A model generated the notes under the pieces. That model saw nothing but the letters and a program-made list of their open reading frames with translations. It ran no database searches and had not been told where the DNA came from. From NCBI GenBank assembly GCA_004154925.1, contig QJNS01000092.1:124001-188000 (forward strand): 64,000 nt of DNA, read 5' to 3'. The translations under genes were made by a program, and so were the position numbers. This document shows positions 33,614 to 45,472 of this stretch, in pieces; the first letter of the stretch is position 1; the number at the start of each line of letters is the position of its first letter. This DNA comes from Monosporascus cannonballus. Taxonomy: Eukaryota; Ascomycota; Sordariomycetes; Xylariales.

Positions 33614-36600
33614 GCAGAGCTGAGCCGAGCCGATTTGGCGGAGCCTAGAATAAGGCCGTACGGTTGGCCGCGGTGCCTTTAATCTCATCCGAGCACGCCC
33701 TCCCTTGGAGGGATGGGTGTGGTAGACGGGCATGCGTGTGGCAGCGGGAGGCAGACACAACCAGGCAGACGAGCATAGACGGTTTCCGGGAGCGCTAGCG
33801 ATTGGGCCCGGCTTAGCTACTATAGACAGCAAATAGAATCTCCTTTGCGTCTCAGCTGTGCCTCGCATGCCGCTTCTCTTCGGCCCGTCTGCCGGATCTG
33901 TCATCCCCTTTTCCTGCCTGCTCGAGACGACTGTTTTTTTTTGGGTTTATTAATTTATTCTCATGTTTTAATTTTACTCTTCTTCCATACAAATACTTTA
34001 CGGAGTTCGCGCTCGGCATGCTGTTGATTTATTTAGAAGATGGTAGAGAGGATTCATCGTCTCGTCATGTCGTACATAGACATATGTCGTGATACCCGCC
34101 CGACCGACGAGCACGGATGGTGAATTGCCGCATACTCGGCTTTCGTCCATTTCGGGCGCGTCGATTCCAGGTCTCAAGTCAATCAAGATTCGGTTTCGAT
34201 AACTCTTTTAAGATGTGCTATATTTAAGTGATAGCCAGTAGAGTGCAGGTCAGAATGCTGAGTTAGATCCCAAGCATTTGTTGCGGGATTCGAGTATGTC
34301 GGTGTTGGTGATCCATATTAGTGACCGCCGGAGTCTATCTGACATCGGAGTCCTCGATTCGGTTCGTGGTTCCATGGCGTCTCGTAAGAGCCCTGGTGTT
34401 CCATGGGCGCCGGAACGAACCACCTAATGCATCTCCATAAGGTGAACGAATCTGAAGTCCAACGACTGGCTGTGGCAGTTATTCCGAGCTACCTGCCTCT
34501 AGACCTTACGAGTATGCGTGGCAGCGATCCTTCCAAAGTGTCCGAAGTTAAGAGCCTCCTGTAGCACTGCACAACGGCACTACATTATGGGAGCCTAAGT
34601 GCCTGGTGAATTTCCCTGTAGGTTCGGTTTAATGACCTTTGAAGGAGTTTAATACCCACCATTCAGGTACTACCGATCGAGTTGGGGGGCCGGGTTTGTA
34701 GATGCGTCGGGATTTCTGCACAGATAGGATACTAGGTACACGGCGCTTTCCCCTCAAAGACCTCGAGTCACCGGACTCTGGGCCCGCCGGCTTTCGTGTA
34801 GTAGTTTCCATGGTCTGCTTGGGGAACTGCTTGAGGAAGAGACGCGGGGCTCCGGTGTGAACCAAGAGAGCGCGGAAGTGTCGGCCACCAGCTGGGCATA
34901 GCTCGATGCTCGTAGTAGAGAAGGTAGAGAGGCCGTCTTTTTCCTCTGCGAACGAACTAGTAGCTGCATGTGGAATTGCGTTTTCTTGTTCGCGTAGACT
35001 GCTCCCTGGACTGGATGAAAGGGCCTCTTTTTGAGGTCCAATTGTGGTCTTTCATTCCGTAGCAAACAGGACCCGTTATCAACAACGAGCTGTGCGTAGG
35101 AAGACGGCTGTGAATCCCCCCACTGCCCTCAAAGGAGGACCGCGAGGGGGCCACGTAGACACGCTTAGGTTTCCTTCCGCGCCTCTGCTGGCTAGGTGGG
35201 TTGAAAGAACTGCAAAGTGTAGTCCTGTTGTAAGCTAAGAAAGAGTCTGCCTGGTCATGTGACTGGGAAGCTCTGCTACTTATGTGTGGATATATTGCTC
35301 TTCACGAGCCATCGTGCGGATGGTTTGAAATCTCGACTCACCCACAACCACCCTGTCGACCTATACGCCATTCTTCACATCAGCTTCGAACTGCTGCCTG
35401 AACGGCGCGCGAACAAGCCACGCCTCCTCCATCTAGCCCGAAATGATGGCACTCCATTTTTACCGACGTCTGGCGCAAGACGACATTATCAAGAGATTCC
35501 AGGTAGTTGGCAAGTATGGCAACCGCGAAGGCCCTTTGTCTTCTGGGGAGATCGCACCACGACACCCACCGGCTCTGCTCTACTGGAGGCTAAACCGACC
35601 AACACTCGCACACCACACGGGCACATGCTTAGGTAGGCAAGTTACTATCCCGAACTATCCAGCCCCGTACCCACCTGGGGGTCCCCGATGATGATAGAAA
35701 TCGAGTTCAGCGGATCGCTCCAGTCGAGATGCCGGATGTAGTAGTGTTCCGAGGAAGAAAACCATCACACAGACACGCCCCCCTATGCCCCTCGCATCGG
35801 GCGGAATGGCCGCTAACAGTCCACGGAGCTCTAGGTAGTCGAGGCTGTGCCGTCGTGGACCGAGTATGGATGGGTAAATAGGAGGTAGGTAAGTTCCGGT
35901 TCCACGCGCCCCGGCAACTGAGGTTATCCCGATTCCCAGGCCCCTAGGCATGATGATGACAAGAGGATTGCTTTTGAGCCCCGTGGATGAGGTACACGAT
36001 GAAGATATATTTTGCCCTTCTCGGGCGTACTGAAGCGCCAAATCCTGCCATCGCAGATCGGATGCGTGCCTCCTATCCCTATTGTCGAAAGGATACCCCC
36101 TCGAATTGCCCTCTGAACATCCGAAGCATCCCTCGTCAGTCCCGTGCTCACTTGTTGAAGTGGTAATACTAGGTAGGCCGGTATCTCTTCGGGCGCCATG
36201 GAGTCTCAGCAGTAGCTGGTCTGCTTCGACGTTGGCCCAAGATAGAAATGTGTCCCGTTGGGTACCAGTTCCGCCTGATCTTGATTTGTTAATCGGATTT
36301 GTTTCATCGAAGGCACAGACCGGACCAGTCGCTGTGTGACCTTGCAGCACCCGACGAGATACGGCGAGCGGCACAAAATGCATCCCAATGGAACTCTGGG
36401 CTGAACGTCAGGCATACAAACTCTATCCGGATCATTATCATTTTGGGCATGCCTAGATGAGCCCTTTGCGGTATGGCATAGTATATCCACGCACAATAGC
36501 CCTTCTGGGCAGGTGAGGCCCAGTCTATATCTACCCAGCCCCCGGAATCTCTATTAGGACAGCTAGCCAGGAGCAACCCGCTCTACCCAGCATCCCGGAG

Positions 36601-36710
36601 CGCACCGCCTCCCACCAATCCAACACCGCCGGAGATAGGCCCACTGACTAGGCCCGGCCCTCGTTCCTTCATTCATCCCACGCACCCGTCCGTATGTCCG
36701 TCCGTCGGCC
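33614..36710. other. intergenic, no supported gene
   Basis: 3.1 kb between the Rds1-like gene and erg2. The largest open frame (35655-36383, minus, 242 codons) lacks any domain, is overlapped by other open frames, and has random-looking composition, so I do not call it. TACCTA motifs occur around 35881-35893. Confidence 0.5.
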
Positions 36711-37554
36711 TTAGAACTTAGCGCGGAGCAGGTTGCCGATCATCTCGCGTCCGGTGATGACGACGGTGTTGTACATGGTGGGGAAGTCGAGGGTACTGCT
36801 GAGGGCGTCGGCGAAGCCGAAGAACAGCATGGGCGGGATCCAGCCGCGGGCGTACTCGAGGGCGAAACAGCCCTCGGGCATCTTGTACTGCTTGACGGAG
36901 CCGCGGCGCAGGTGGTGGAGGGACCCTGCGGGGAACACCTCGGGCTTGTAGTGGCCGGGCGTGTACGCCCACTGCTCGCCCGTCAGGATGTGGAAGTAGT
37001 CGTCGGCCGTGTGCCGCCCCGTGTGGCCCTCGGTGCCCACGGCCGTGCCGAAGATGATCAGGTACTCGGTAATGCCTAGTTTTTACCCCACGTGAGCGAA
37101 GGTTCTTTCGACGGAGAAAGGCATAACTGGGGTGCGTGGACAGTACAGGACAGGATACGTCAGGACACGACAGGACAGCACACAGGGAGAGATACTTACT
37201 GGCATGGATGATGTACATGCCGCCCATGGCGCCGCCGGCGTTGTTGAACACCCACTCCCCGGGGTCGTCATGCTTGGGGTTGACGTGGTTAGGGTACTTC
37301 TCGTGCAGCTCGGCGACGATGTAGTTGACGATGGCGGCGGTATCGTTGGGGTGGGCGCTGACTCCGCGCTGGGCGAGGTCGTGCAGATGGGCGGTGTCGA
37401 AGATGTAGAAGCTCTCGAGGTTGCGCTCGAGCAGGTAGACGATGGGCATCAGGACGCCTATCAGGATCCCGACGAAGGTCAGGACCTTCGTCAAGCTGCA
37501 GCAGCAGCAACTGCCGGATTTCGGGTTCGGTGGATTGGACTTCTTCGGCGCCAT
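36711..37554 (-). CDS. erg2: sterol C-8 isomerase Erg2
   Basis: Moves the double bond from C8 to C7 in ergosterol synthesis (fecosterol to episterol) in the endoplasmic reticulum. Two exons: 37200-37554 and 36711-37075; 239 residues, close to the family norm. A cysteine run (CCCC at residues 16-19) precedes one membrane segment at about 23-43 ([20 protein letters not shown]). The core reads [20 protein letters not shown], then after the splice [20 protein letters not shown] and [14 protein letters not shown], the signature of the Erg2/sigma-1-receptor family. The short C-terminus after [14 protein letters not shown] is complete. It is transcribed away from csl4 across about 700 bases. Erg2 is the known target of morpholine fungicides. 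Confidence 0.96.
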
Positions 37555-38252
37555 GATGTGCGTAGCGTAGCGTAGCTTATTATTATTATTATTGTGTAAG
37601 AGGTGACGGCGAGAATTATAGGGGGTGGTTTAGTCGGTAGGTAGCATTACCAAACGGTAGCCTAGGTAAGGATAGGAGTTAATGAAAGATATCGGCAAGG
37701 CCCAGACGAAAAGGAGCGAAGCAAAAAAAAAGCTACTTGTACCGTATCGAATCGCCCGCCAGAAAAATCGACTGAGCGGAAAGCAGAGTTTCCGCAGATG
37801 AAGTCGATGCGTATCCGCGTATTCGGACTTTTTGTTGGCGGCTCCCAGGGGCCCCTAACCTGCCAATGTTTAATTTTGCCAATTGGGACTTCGGAATTTC
37901 ATCCTTTTAGTGGATCGATCTTAGGGGTCCACAACGGGAGCCCGCAGAGCCGGCTCGAACCACCTTGGTCAGGAATAGTCTAGCGTCTTTTCCGGTGGCT
38001 TACTTTACTCTCGGCGAGTTTTGCTGCTGAGACCGATGGCAGATGCCCTTGCTAGCAGCACCTTAAGTTACCAAGCACGTGGTGCAAAGCCCGCGGGAGC
38101 CGAACCCGAACCCGAACCTTTTGATTTCGTCACTGCCAAAAAAAAAAAAATGTTACCTTAGCTCGGCCGAGTACCGTTTGGAAACGAAAGTAGATTCAAT
38201 CGAATCGACAAAAGGCTGCAAGTCCCTTTCACCAACCCGGTGTCGCCCGACG
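37555..38252. promoter_or_regulatory. divergent promoter region erg2/csl4
   Basis: 698 bases between start codons facing away from each other. It contains a TTATTATTATTATTA stretch near 37576, a run of eight to nine A near 37725, and a longer A run near 38139 just upstream of csl4. No gene is seen. Confidence 0.5.
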
Positions 38253-38935
38253 ATGGCGCAGACGATTGCGATACCAGGCCAGCTCCTTGGGCCCGCGAAC
38301 AAGTACGTCGCCGGCCCCGGGACGCACATCCACGAATCGAACCTGCACTCCTCCCTGCTCGGCGCCGTCTCCGTCGCCCGGCCCGAGAAGGCGCCCGGCC
38401 CCGCCAAGCGCATGACCAAGATCACGCCCCAGGAGCCCGCCAGCCTGCCCACCATGTCCGTCTCGCGGTCCGGCCTGTCGGAGAAGCGCGAGGTCCTCCC
38501 CGAGGTCGGCAACGCCGTCCTGTGCCGCGTCACCCGCATAAGCCCCCGCCAGGCCACCGTCGCCATCCTCGTCGTCGGCGACACCGTGCTCGAGGGCGAG
38601 TGGCAGGGCATCATCCGCGTGCAGGACGTCAGGGCCACCGAGAAGGACCGCGTCAAGGTGTACGAGAGCTTCCGCCCCGGAGATATCGTGAGGGCGCAGG
38701 TGGTGAGTAACCGCCGCAAAAACTGGCGAGTGGTAGACGACTTCCAGCTGACGTTGGGTTCTAGATCTCGCTGGGCGACCAGGCCAACTATTACCTGTCC
38801 ACGGCGAGCAACGAGCTCGGCGTCATTATGGCGACGAGCGAGGCCGGTAACACCATGTATCCCGTTAGCTGGAGAGAGTACAAGGATCCGGAGACAGGCC
38901 TTAGTGAGCCGCGGAAAGTCGCGAAGCCGTTCTGA
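38253..38935 (+). CDS. csl4: exosome complex subunit Csl4
   Basis: RNA-binding cap subunit of the nine-subunit exosome core, needed for RNA entry into the 3'-5' degradation channel. Two exons: 38253-38702 and 38765-38935; 206 residues. The N-terminal exosome-cap domain reads [20 protein letters not shown]. The S1-like OB fold covers about residues 85-165 ([20 protein letters not shown], then [13 protein letters not shown] and [11 protein letters not shown]). The splice joins RAQV to [20 protein letters not shown], the expected continuation. The frame is open 58 codons upstream of the chosen ATG, but that extension is low-complexity and absent from the family. The open frame that runs through the intron on the plus strand is misleading because it goes out of the conserved frame. 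Confidence 0.95.
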
Positions 38936-40077
38936 GCGCACCCCTGGCCATCAACGGACTATCGCGCGCACTATCCTGTGCCTGCTGCAGGACATGTTCT
39001 GGTGCCATCACCAAGCTGTCTACACTTGTACTCCGGATGGACTGTTTTGGGGTGTGGAAGAGCAAGAGCCGGGGTCTGCCAAATAAGCAGAGCCTGCGAA
39101 GTCGCTCAACTCGCAACCTTTGTGAAGATTTGGAGGTATCCAATCAAGAGTGGATAACACGGACGCATATAATGATATGGCGCCGGTTGTACAATAAGCC
39201 ACAAGGTTGCGTCTTCAGACATGGAAAATGGGAAGGTGGGCAGCCCATTTTCCGGTCAGCAAATATCATGTTAAATCATTCATACCATATCTAACATTAG
39301 ATGTTGGAACGAAACATCCCATGGTCAATTCCACAAGGATTCTAAGATGCGTACTATAATGCATAAACTGCCATGCATAAGGGCCTCTCGATCGATACGC
39401 CTGTAGTGCCCCTGATAAGGGAAGGCAAAACCGCCAAACCAGCGCGTAATTTGCCCGCCTTCTTATTTCATCACTATATGAATCGCGAATACTTGCGGTT
39501 TGGGAAGGCGCAGCGCGGGATCTCGAGAATTCCACCTGTATCAGCTGAGAGGAGAGCATGCAGCAATTTTAAACCCCGGCAGAAATATACGGTTTTCCAT
39601 TCCTTAACCGCCCCCGACGCCTTGTCATTCGTGCATAGCCGGAGCCGCCTTCCTTAATGGGCTTTACACGCCACTCCAGCCCTCGCGCCCCCTGTTCAGC
39701 ATCCCCACTAACACTGTTACAGCACCCAACCCAGCCCCTCTGGGCCTTTACCCCCTCCCCCTCCCCCTTCCCCAAACTTAGGTCGAAGTGGTTGCTGGAT
39801 GAACTCCCGTCTCATCTGAATACCTACCTACTCAAGCAAGTTTTTATGCGGTATCTCAGCAACGACGACGAGGATAAAAAACCGACGAAGATGATATCGC
39901 TTGCTTGAACAATTTTACAAACTGGATCGAACGAATCCCGCGCTTACTAGACTTGTAGCCTCAAAGCGGTTACTACCGGTTCATTAATGCCCGAACCTCC
40001 ACTCGAAATAGGTACGGAGTACGGGCAGCGAAACGAGGGACCCTGAACCAGACCTCTCGCGCGCCCATGCCGGCGCC
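38936..40077. other. intergenic, no supported gene
   Basis: 1.1 kb between csl4 and the Sec2-like gene. Around 39700-39780 the plus strand is C-rich, which fits a promoter. Small open frames here overlap one another and show no features. Confidence 0.5.
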
Positions 40078-41157
40078 ATGTCAGCGACCATGACTATGAC
40101 CATGTCGTCACCGCCAACAACGGTGGCGAAGACCACATTCCCGATACCGACCACCACCAATACCGACATCAGCACCAACACCAACACCACCGGCCCGTCC
40201 CCCTCCCCCTCCGTAGCCGCCGTAACGAGCGCAGCGGCAGAGGCTCCCCCTCCGACGACCCCTCCGACGGCGACGACAGCCTGCTGCCCGAACTGCGGAC
40301 TCGCGCTCCCTCGACCGCTCGCTAACCCCGACCCGAACCCCGACCCACACGCTGCGCTGCTGCAGGCGCAGAGGCAGATCGAGGACCTGCAGGCGCAGGT
40401 GCGGCTGCTGAACCAGAAGGCGGCGGCGGCCGTGGACCGGTGGGCCGACTACGAGGACGAGCTGTCGCGGCTGCGCGCGGCGTCGGTGACCACGGCGCCG
40501 CCGCCGCCCACCAACACGAGCGCCAACAACAGCGTCGCGGCCAGCAGCCCCCGGTCCTCGTCGTTCCTGCCCGCCGGCGCCGCCAGCCGCCTGAGCCAGC
40601 TGCTGTCGCCGCGGAAGTCGCTCGCGAACCTCGCCGGCTCCTTTTCCTCGTCTTCGCCTTCGCACAATCATAGCGGCGCGACTAGGCCTAGTACTGCGCA
40701 TGCCCATTCCCCGCCGCAACCGCAAACACAGCCGCAGACTCCGCCGCCTCGGCCGCAGCAGCAGCAGCGGCCCCAGCGACAATCACAAGGGCGACCGCAA
40801 ACCCCAGGGACGGAGCACACGGCGAAAGGCCCGCAGCCACAACCGCCACAACCAGCGCCACCGACACGGGCCGCGGCGTCGGAGGGGGACCTGCAGGCGG
40901 CGCTCGCGCGCGAGCGGGAGCTGCGGCGGGCGGCCGAGGGCAAGCTCAGCGACACGTCGCGCGAGGTCGAGGAGCTCAGCGCGTCGCTCTTCGAGCAGGC
41001 CAACGAGATGGTGGCGGCGGAGCGGCGCGCGCGCGCCAAGCTCGAGGAGCGCATCGACGTGCTCGAGCGCCGCGCCGTCGAGAAGCGCAGCCGCCTCGAG
41101 AGGCTCGAAGGCGCCGTCGGAAGGCTCGAGAGGGTCAGGGCCCTGCTCGAGAGCTAG
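40078..41157 (+). CDS. sec2: Sec2-type Rab guanine-nucleotide exchange factor
   Basis: Single exon, 359 residues. The C-terminal part is a long parallel coiled coil of the Sec2/Rabin8 type (ELSASLFEQANEMVAAERRA at about residues 298-317, followed by KLEERIDVLERRAVEKRSR). In yeast this coiled coil activates the Rab Sec4 on post-Golgi vesicles for exocytosis; the same role is inferred here. A second coiled coil lies at about 90-130 (RQIEDLQAQVRLLNQKA). Thr/Pro-rich linkers flank a small cysteine cluster (CCPNCG) near residue 69, which could bind a metal but is incomplete as a zinc finger. Fungal Sec2 proteins are often longer at the C-terminus, so this is a short form or the gene has a missed 3' exon. 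Codons are extremely GC-rich, which produces large shadow frames. Confidence 0.85.
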   Translation: MSATMTMTMSSPPTTVAKTTFPIPTTTNTDISTNTNTTGPSPSPSVAAVTSAAAEAPPPTTPPTATTACCPNCGLALPRPLANPDPNPDPHAALLQAQRQIEDLQAQVRLLNQKAAAAVDRWADYEDELSRLRAASVTTAPPPPTNTSANNSVAASSPRSSSFLPAGAASRLSQLLSPRKSLANLAGSFSSSSPSHNHSGATRPSTAHAHSPPQPQTQPQTPPPRPQQQQRPQRQSQGRPQTPGTEHTAKGPQPQPPQPAPPTRAAASEGDLQAALARERELRRAAEGKLSDTSREVEELSASLFEQANEMVAAERRARAKLEERIDVLERRAVEKRSRLERLEGAVGRLERVRALLES

Positions 41158-42310
41158 AGTCGGAAGTGGCGCATACAAGGGAGAGGAGAGGAGGGGGGTT
41201 GTGAAGCTCGCACTCGCCCCGCACCGTTTCGCTCTCCCGCCTCCCGCCTCCTCCGGTCTCCCACGGGAGAAGGGGCGCCCGGGCGCCGCGGCTAAGGAGT
41301 GGGCATGGCGAGTAGATGATGGATAATAAACGCGAAGGCAGTGAGTTTGTGAGAGATGGCGCGGGTGGAGGATCCGCTTGCCGGTGGGGACCAACGGACG
41401 CCGATTTGCTGTCATCGGATGGGGGAATGCGGCGGTAATCGAGCCAGTCGCAGCGAGCGCTGGAGGCTGCCATACATACCTGCCTACATACGCGGCCTAG
41501 CGATGTTAAGGGTTGGAGACAAGCTACCCGACGCGTCATTCATACTACGACTCCCCAAGCTCTTGAAATCCAGTGGCTCGCGCAAGCGCACGCACAAGTG
41601 GAAACCCACCTCCTACCCATCGACCAGCGCATTCGCATTTTGGGGGGAGTGCGGCGTCATAGAGAAAGGGGTCCGGTGCCAACACCCACATACTTTTCCT
41701 CGCCCGATCTCGGATTCGCATTCTGGAACGACCCCCTAGTACTACCTAGTAGGGGTCATGATTAATACATGGGCTGGCAGGCTGGCAAAATGGCGTAACA
41801 GCAACTGGGTCTCGCATAACATAACGAAGTGAAAGGAGACACGGCAAGACGATAGGAACGGGGGAATGGGAAGGTTGCGCATCGAGAACGGAATTGGAAG
41901 GGCATGGCGTCGCATTTTGGCATGACGGCACTTCAATGTTTGTATTTCGGGAAGGCCGTGGGATCTCTCTGGTTACGCCGGTAATCCTTTCGATCATCGG
42001 GGCCTTTTGACGGAGTTTACGGTACGGGTTAGTATGGAAACTGCATGTATGTACGCGTGTACGTAGGTTTACGAGTTTTACGCCCTCGCGCTGCTGCGAA
42101 TTTGATGAGCCGGATCGCGGAGAACCGATGGTCGCACGAGGAGTAGCCCGTTTCCGAACGCGTGATGGCCCCCGGGCTGCGCTGCTGTGTGGATGGTGAT
42201 CTCTCGGTTGCTCTCGGGTCGGTAGACTGACTATTAGCTACCTAGACTTACCTAGGTGCCTACCTAGAAATCATGAGGGGCGGGGGGGGGGGGGGGGGGG
42301 NNNNNNNNNN

Positions 42311-42363
<53 letters not shown>

Positions 42364-43005
42364 TGCAAGACCCGTTAGTCTAACTACGACAAAAGCGCCC
42401 CGAGACTGCACTGACATCGAATGCGCTTCAACCTCGTCGGTCCAGTTTATATGGTCCGCGAAACTTCGTCGACGGGGGTACCATAACGCATCAAACGCGG
42501 CGCCGATGCAGCATATACCAAAAGCGACAACAGGGGACCGGGGCCGATATGGATGTGAAGGTACGGGGGTCATTACATTAACCCATAATGGTATGGACCT
42601 ATGTATACTCGGTAACGGAACTGTGATACAGCTTAGGATTGTATGCATCTACCTGGTAGTCTACGGATGGGATGTTGTGCCCTTCTCCTTTTCCCGAATG
42701 CCCGCACCGCACCCACCACTACTACTTCTACCGCTGATGCTCCAGTAAACAAACATATATATAGCATGAAACTTCAACGCACGTGAAATTCCAACCAACG
42801 CCAAGCTATGTAGTAATGCATCAAAGCAAGATAGCAATCTCCGAGGTCGAGGGAAAATATCATTGTGCGTTACCTGTATTGCGATTTAGTCTCGATCAAG
42901 ATCAGATGAGAAGAGCAGTGCAGGGCCTGGATGTGCAGATGTGGGGCGAGTATTCTCAATGCATTTCTAGACGAGAGCTTTTCCACGTAAAGCTAGCCGA
43001 GCTTC
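41158..43005. other. intergenic with an assembly gap
   Basis: 1.85 kb between the Sec2 gene and pus4. It contains the gap listed separately and no supported gene. The open frame crossing the gap is built from the homopolymer itself. Confidence 0.6.
42282..42363. other. assembly gap in a poly-G/poly-C block
   Basis: Nineteen G (42282-42300), ten N (42301-42310), then 53 C (42311-42363) on the same strand. A G run switching to a C run across a gap is a typical assembly or sequencing artefact, though a real homopolymer could have caused it. The true length is unknown. Confidence 0.95.
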
Positions 43006-44562
43006 CTAGGGCGACGCCTGCTTTTTCGAGACAGCAGGCGTATCGTCGTCGAACCCATTCCAGGATTCTTCGTCTGCTTCCCTGAAGCGACCCGTATTTG
43101 AGGCCTGTTGCGGCGTTGAAACCGCCGCATCTACAGGTAGCTCCGTCGTGTCACGAACATCTTCGTCGGCATTCTCCGGCCCTTTCGGCTCCCGAGACTT
43201 GACCCCCTGGCCGGGCGAAGACGAATTCGGCGTAGGAAGCGTCTTGTCTTCGGAAGAAAGCGAATGTCTCTCCGCAGATTGCTCATCGTTGTCGGTGGGT
43301 CGGTTTCGCTTAGCCCGTAAAGCTGGTTGAGAACCTTTGTGCGTCTTGTCGTTCCAGGAAGCCAGCATATCTCGCAGTTTCGGAGCCCACACCGACTCTC
43401 CTCTTGCGAGATCCGAAAACTCGAGGCAGTTAGGCGATCCCACGACGAAGTCGCCTTGGCGACTCCTGCAAAGCTCCGCCATCATCGCTGCCGATCCGAC
43501 TTTGACCCCGAGATCATGGCAGAAACTCCGAACGTAGAAGCCGGAAGTTACCGTCATTCGTATCCGCGCGGCAGGCGGTCCCTTGTCATCCCACGGCGGC
43601 GGCGTGTCCGGGTCGGGCGGGGGCGGAATCAGATTGGAACCCTTACCCGGCTTGGGGGACGCAGGCGGCAACTCGCCCAAAGCGCCTGACATAAGAGGGA
43701 GGTTCTGATCCGCTTTCCTGCGCTTGTTGACCTTGTCGTACACGAGGGCATCCACGCTTTCTTCGGCCTTCCGCTTGAAACTTTCGTGTGCCTTTAACGC
43801 TTTGGTCTCCTCTTCCTCCTCTTCGGGGGTGAGTTTCTTCGAGGACATCTGTTGCTTCTCGAGCTTCCAGACCTGTTCTGCAAAATTGCGCTCGAACGTG
43901 GTAGCTTCCTCGGCGGGCCAACGATGCGAATGAGTGCCGGGTTCATACCATTCAACCAACTCAAGCTCAGAGACGTCGACTTCCCTGGTTGCTATCTCTC
44001 GCGGTATGGGCTTCCCCTCGCGTGCGTATTCGTATAGCGGTTTGCCTTCCATCTTGAGGGCGGAATAGAGCGGGGGCATCTGTTGGTACTTGCCTCTGAA
44101 GGACTTCAGGGCTTCTTCGACCATTGGACGGGTGATGTGATCGTAAGCCGTCTTCTTGAGAACCTTGCCCACCCTATCGTAGGTATCGGTACTTGCGCCG
44201 AAAAGGACGACCGTCTCGTAGGTCTTGGTGCAGTCTAAGAACGATTGGAGCGACTTGGTCCCCTTCCCGACTCCAAGGATGAGGACGCCGGTAGCGAGAG
44301 GATCCAAGGTACCCCCATGTCCCATCTTGACCCTGATATCATTCTTGCCAAATCCGCGTCGCTTCCTCTTGTTGTTTGATTCCTGGGATCTATTGGACTT
44401 TTCTTGGTCTACCATAGGCTTGAAGAAGTTGGACGGGTTGAAATGGTGTTGGCAATCCCGAATGACCTGAGCGGAGCTCATGCCCATCGGCTTGTTAAGG
44501 GCGAAAACGCCGTCAAGGACGGAGCTCGGAGCTGCCATCTTAAGCAGCTTCGCAGCTTTCAT
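43006..44562 (-). CDS. pus4: tRNA pseudouridine-55 synthase Pus4 (TruB family)
   Basis: Makes pseudouridine at position 55 of the T-loop in nuclear and mitochondrial tRNAs. Intronless, 518 residues. The TruB catalytic motif GHGGTLDPLATGVLILGVGK lies at residues 81-100 with the catalytic aspartate at 87. The N-terminal motif FALNKPMGMSSAQVIRD and the later YQQMPPLYSALKMEGKPLYE are also typical. A basic and acidic insertion of about 100 residues (around 225-320) interrupts the catalytic fold before the ARIRMTVTSGFYVRSFCHDL motif; such insertions are common in fungal Pus4. The last 110 residues are low-complexity. The ATG at 44562 is used, but the next Met (MAAPSSVLD, eight codons on) could equally start; a two-start arrangement could supply both compartments. 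Confidence 0.94.
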   Translation of the reverse strand: MKAAKLLKMAAPSSVLDGVFALNKPMGMSSAQVIRDCQHHFNPSNFFKPMVDQEKSNRSQESNNKRKRRGFGKNDIRVKMGHGGTLDPLATGVLILGVGKGTKSLQSFLDCTKTYETVVLFGASTDTYDRVGKVLKKTAYDHITRPMVEEALKSFRGKYQQMPPLYSALKMEGKPLYEYAREGKPIPREIATREVDVSELELVEWYEPGTHSHRWPAEEATTFERNFAEQVWKLEKQQMSSKKLTPEEEEEETKALKAHESFKRKAEESVDALVYDKVNKRRKADQNLPLMSGALGELPPASPKPGKGSNLIPPPPDPDTPPPWDDKGPPAARIRMTVTSGFYVRSFCHDLGVKVGSAAMMAELCRSRQGDFVVGSPNCLEFSDLARGESVWAPKLRDMLASWNDKTHKGSQPALRAKRNRPTDNDEQSAERHSLSSEDKTLPTPNSSSPGQGVKSREPKGPENADEDVRDTTELPVDAAVSTPQQASNTGRFREADEESWNGFDDDTPAVSKKQASP

Positions 44563-45472
44563 TTGGTGTGCAACGATGGCTTTGAGGTGGAGGGGAAGGC
44601 CATGCCAGAGGTGAATAAAACAATTGAGTTATGTATGTAGTGCGTGCATGCGAAGAATACTGCGATAAGTTGCAACGAGGGGCGCGGCGCCTGGATATGG
44701 GAGAGAAAGGTCAAGTCAATTTGACGGAACTTCAGAAAAAAAATTCCACGGTAAGATTCCCAGAGCCCGGAGCCCTAAAGTCATTAGAGAGCAATTGATT
44801 TCTCAGGGAAACCTTAAGAGCAGAAGTGGGCCACTACCTCTGGGATAAGATAGTCGGCCTTGTTATCGATTGGCTGCGAAGTCGGTAAGCTCCATGGACC
44901 GGCCGGCTTCCCCACCTAATTGAAGTTTACGTACTTTGTACTTGCATACGAACTCCGCACTTAGAGTACGGTAGGACGGGCTTAGTACTCGGTACATCAG
45001 AATGCGGGGCTGTAATGGTTAGGCAACACAGATTATTCCTAGGAAGAATGAGTACCTGATACTGTTTTGTGGGTTCCAATGCGCGAAACCGTCGCAAAAA
45101 CCGGCAAAACCCATAGTGCATGCAGGGCGGTCGACCAACGCTAGCTCTAGATACGCGTTGGCTCTAAATTGGGTCAGGGCGGGCGCGTTCTCCCATCTCA
45201 AATCAATTGAAGCAACGCACCACCTCTCCCCAGAAGATTTCAGCTCGACTAACCGTTAGATCGATAAATAACAGTCGGCTGCGAAATACTCTTCGCCATC
45301 AACAAGCGCGATTTACCAGCCTAACTAAGTAGGTACCTAGACCTAACAACTCGAATGCGCCCGTCAATAGGTCTCTCCAGTCTTCTTTCCTCGCGTTTTC
45401 ACATCCCTTGAATCTCTTCCCCTTTGCCGCGACAAACGAGACCCCCGCTTGCACCCGCCACAGCCTGTTACC
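44563..45472. promoter_or_regulatory. divergent promoter region pus4 / RFTS gene
   Basis: 910 bases between start codons facing away from each other. It carries a GTAGGTACCTAG motif near 45330 and otherwise nothing I can name. The right-hand 100 bases are CT-rich before the RFTS gene start. Confidence 0.5.

Noticed and set aside
32384..33904. 506-codon open frame on the minus strand across the Rds1-like gene
   Set aside because: It is the antisense shadow of a very GC-rich exon; its residues are a repetitive mix of Gly, Arg, Ala and Asp, while the plus strand encodes a recognised fold with a spliced signal peptide.
35655..36383. 242-codon open frame, minus strand
   Set aside because: No domain, unusual composition, overlapped by other open frames on both strands, no splice partners.
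42271..42648. 125-codon open frame across the gap
   Set aside because: Made of the poly-G/poly-C block and unknown bases.
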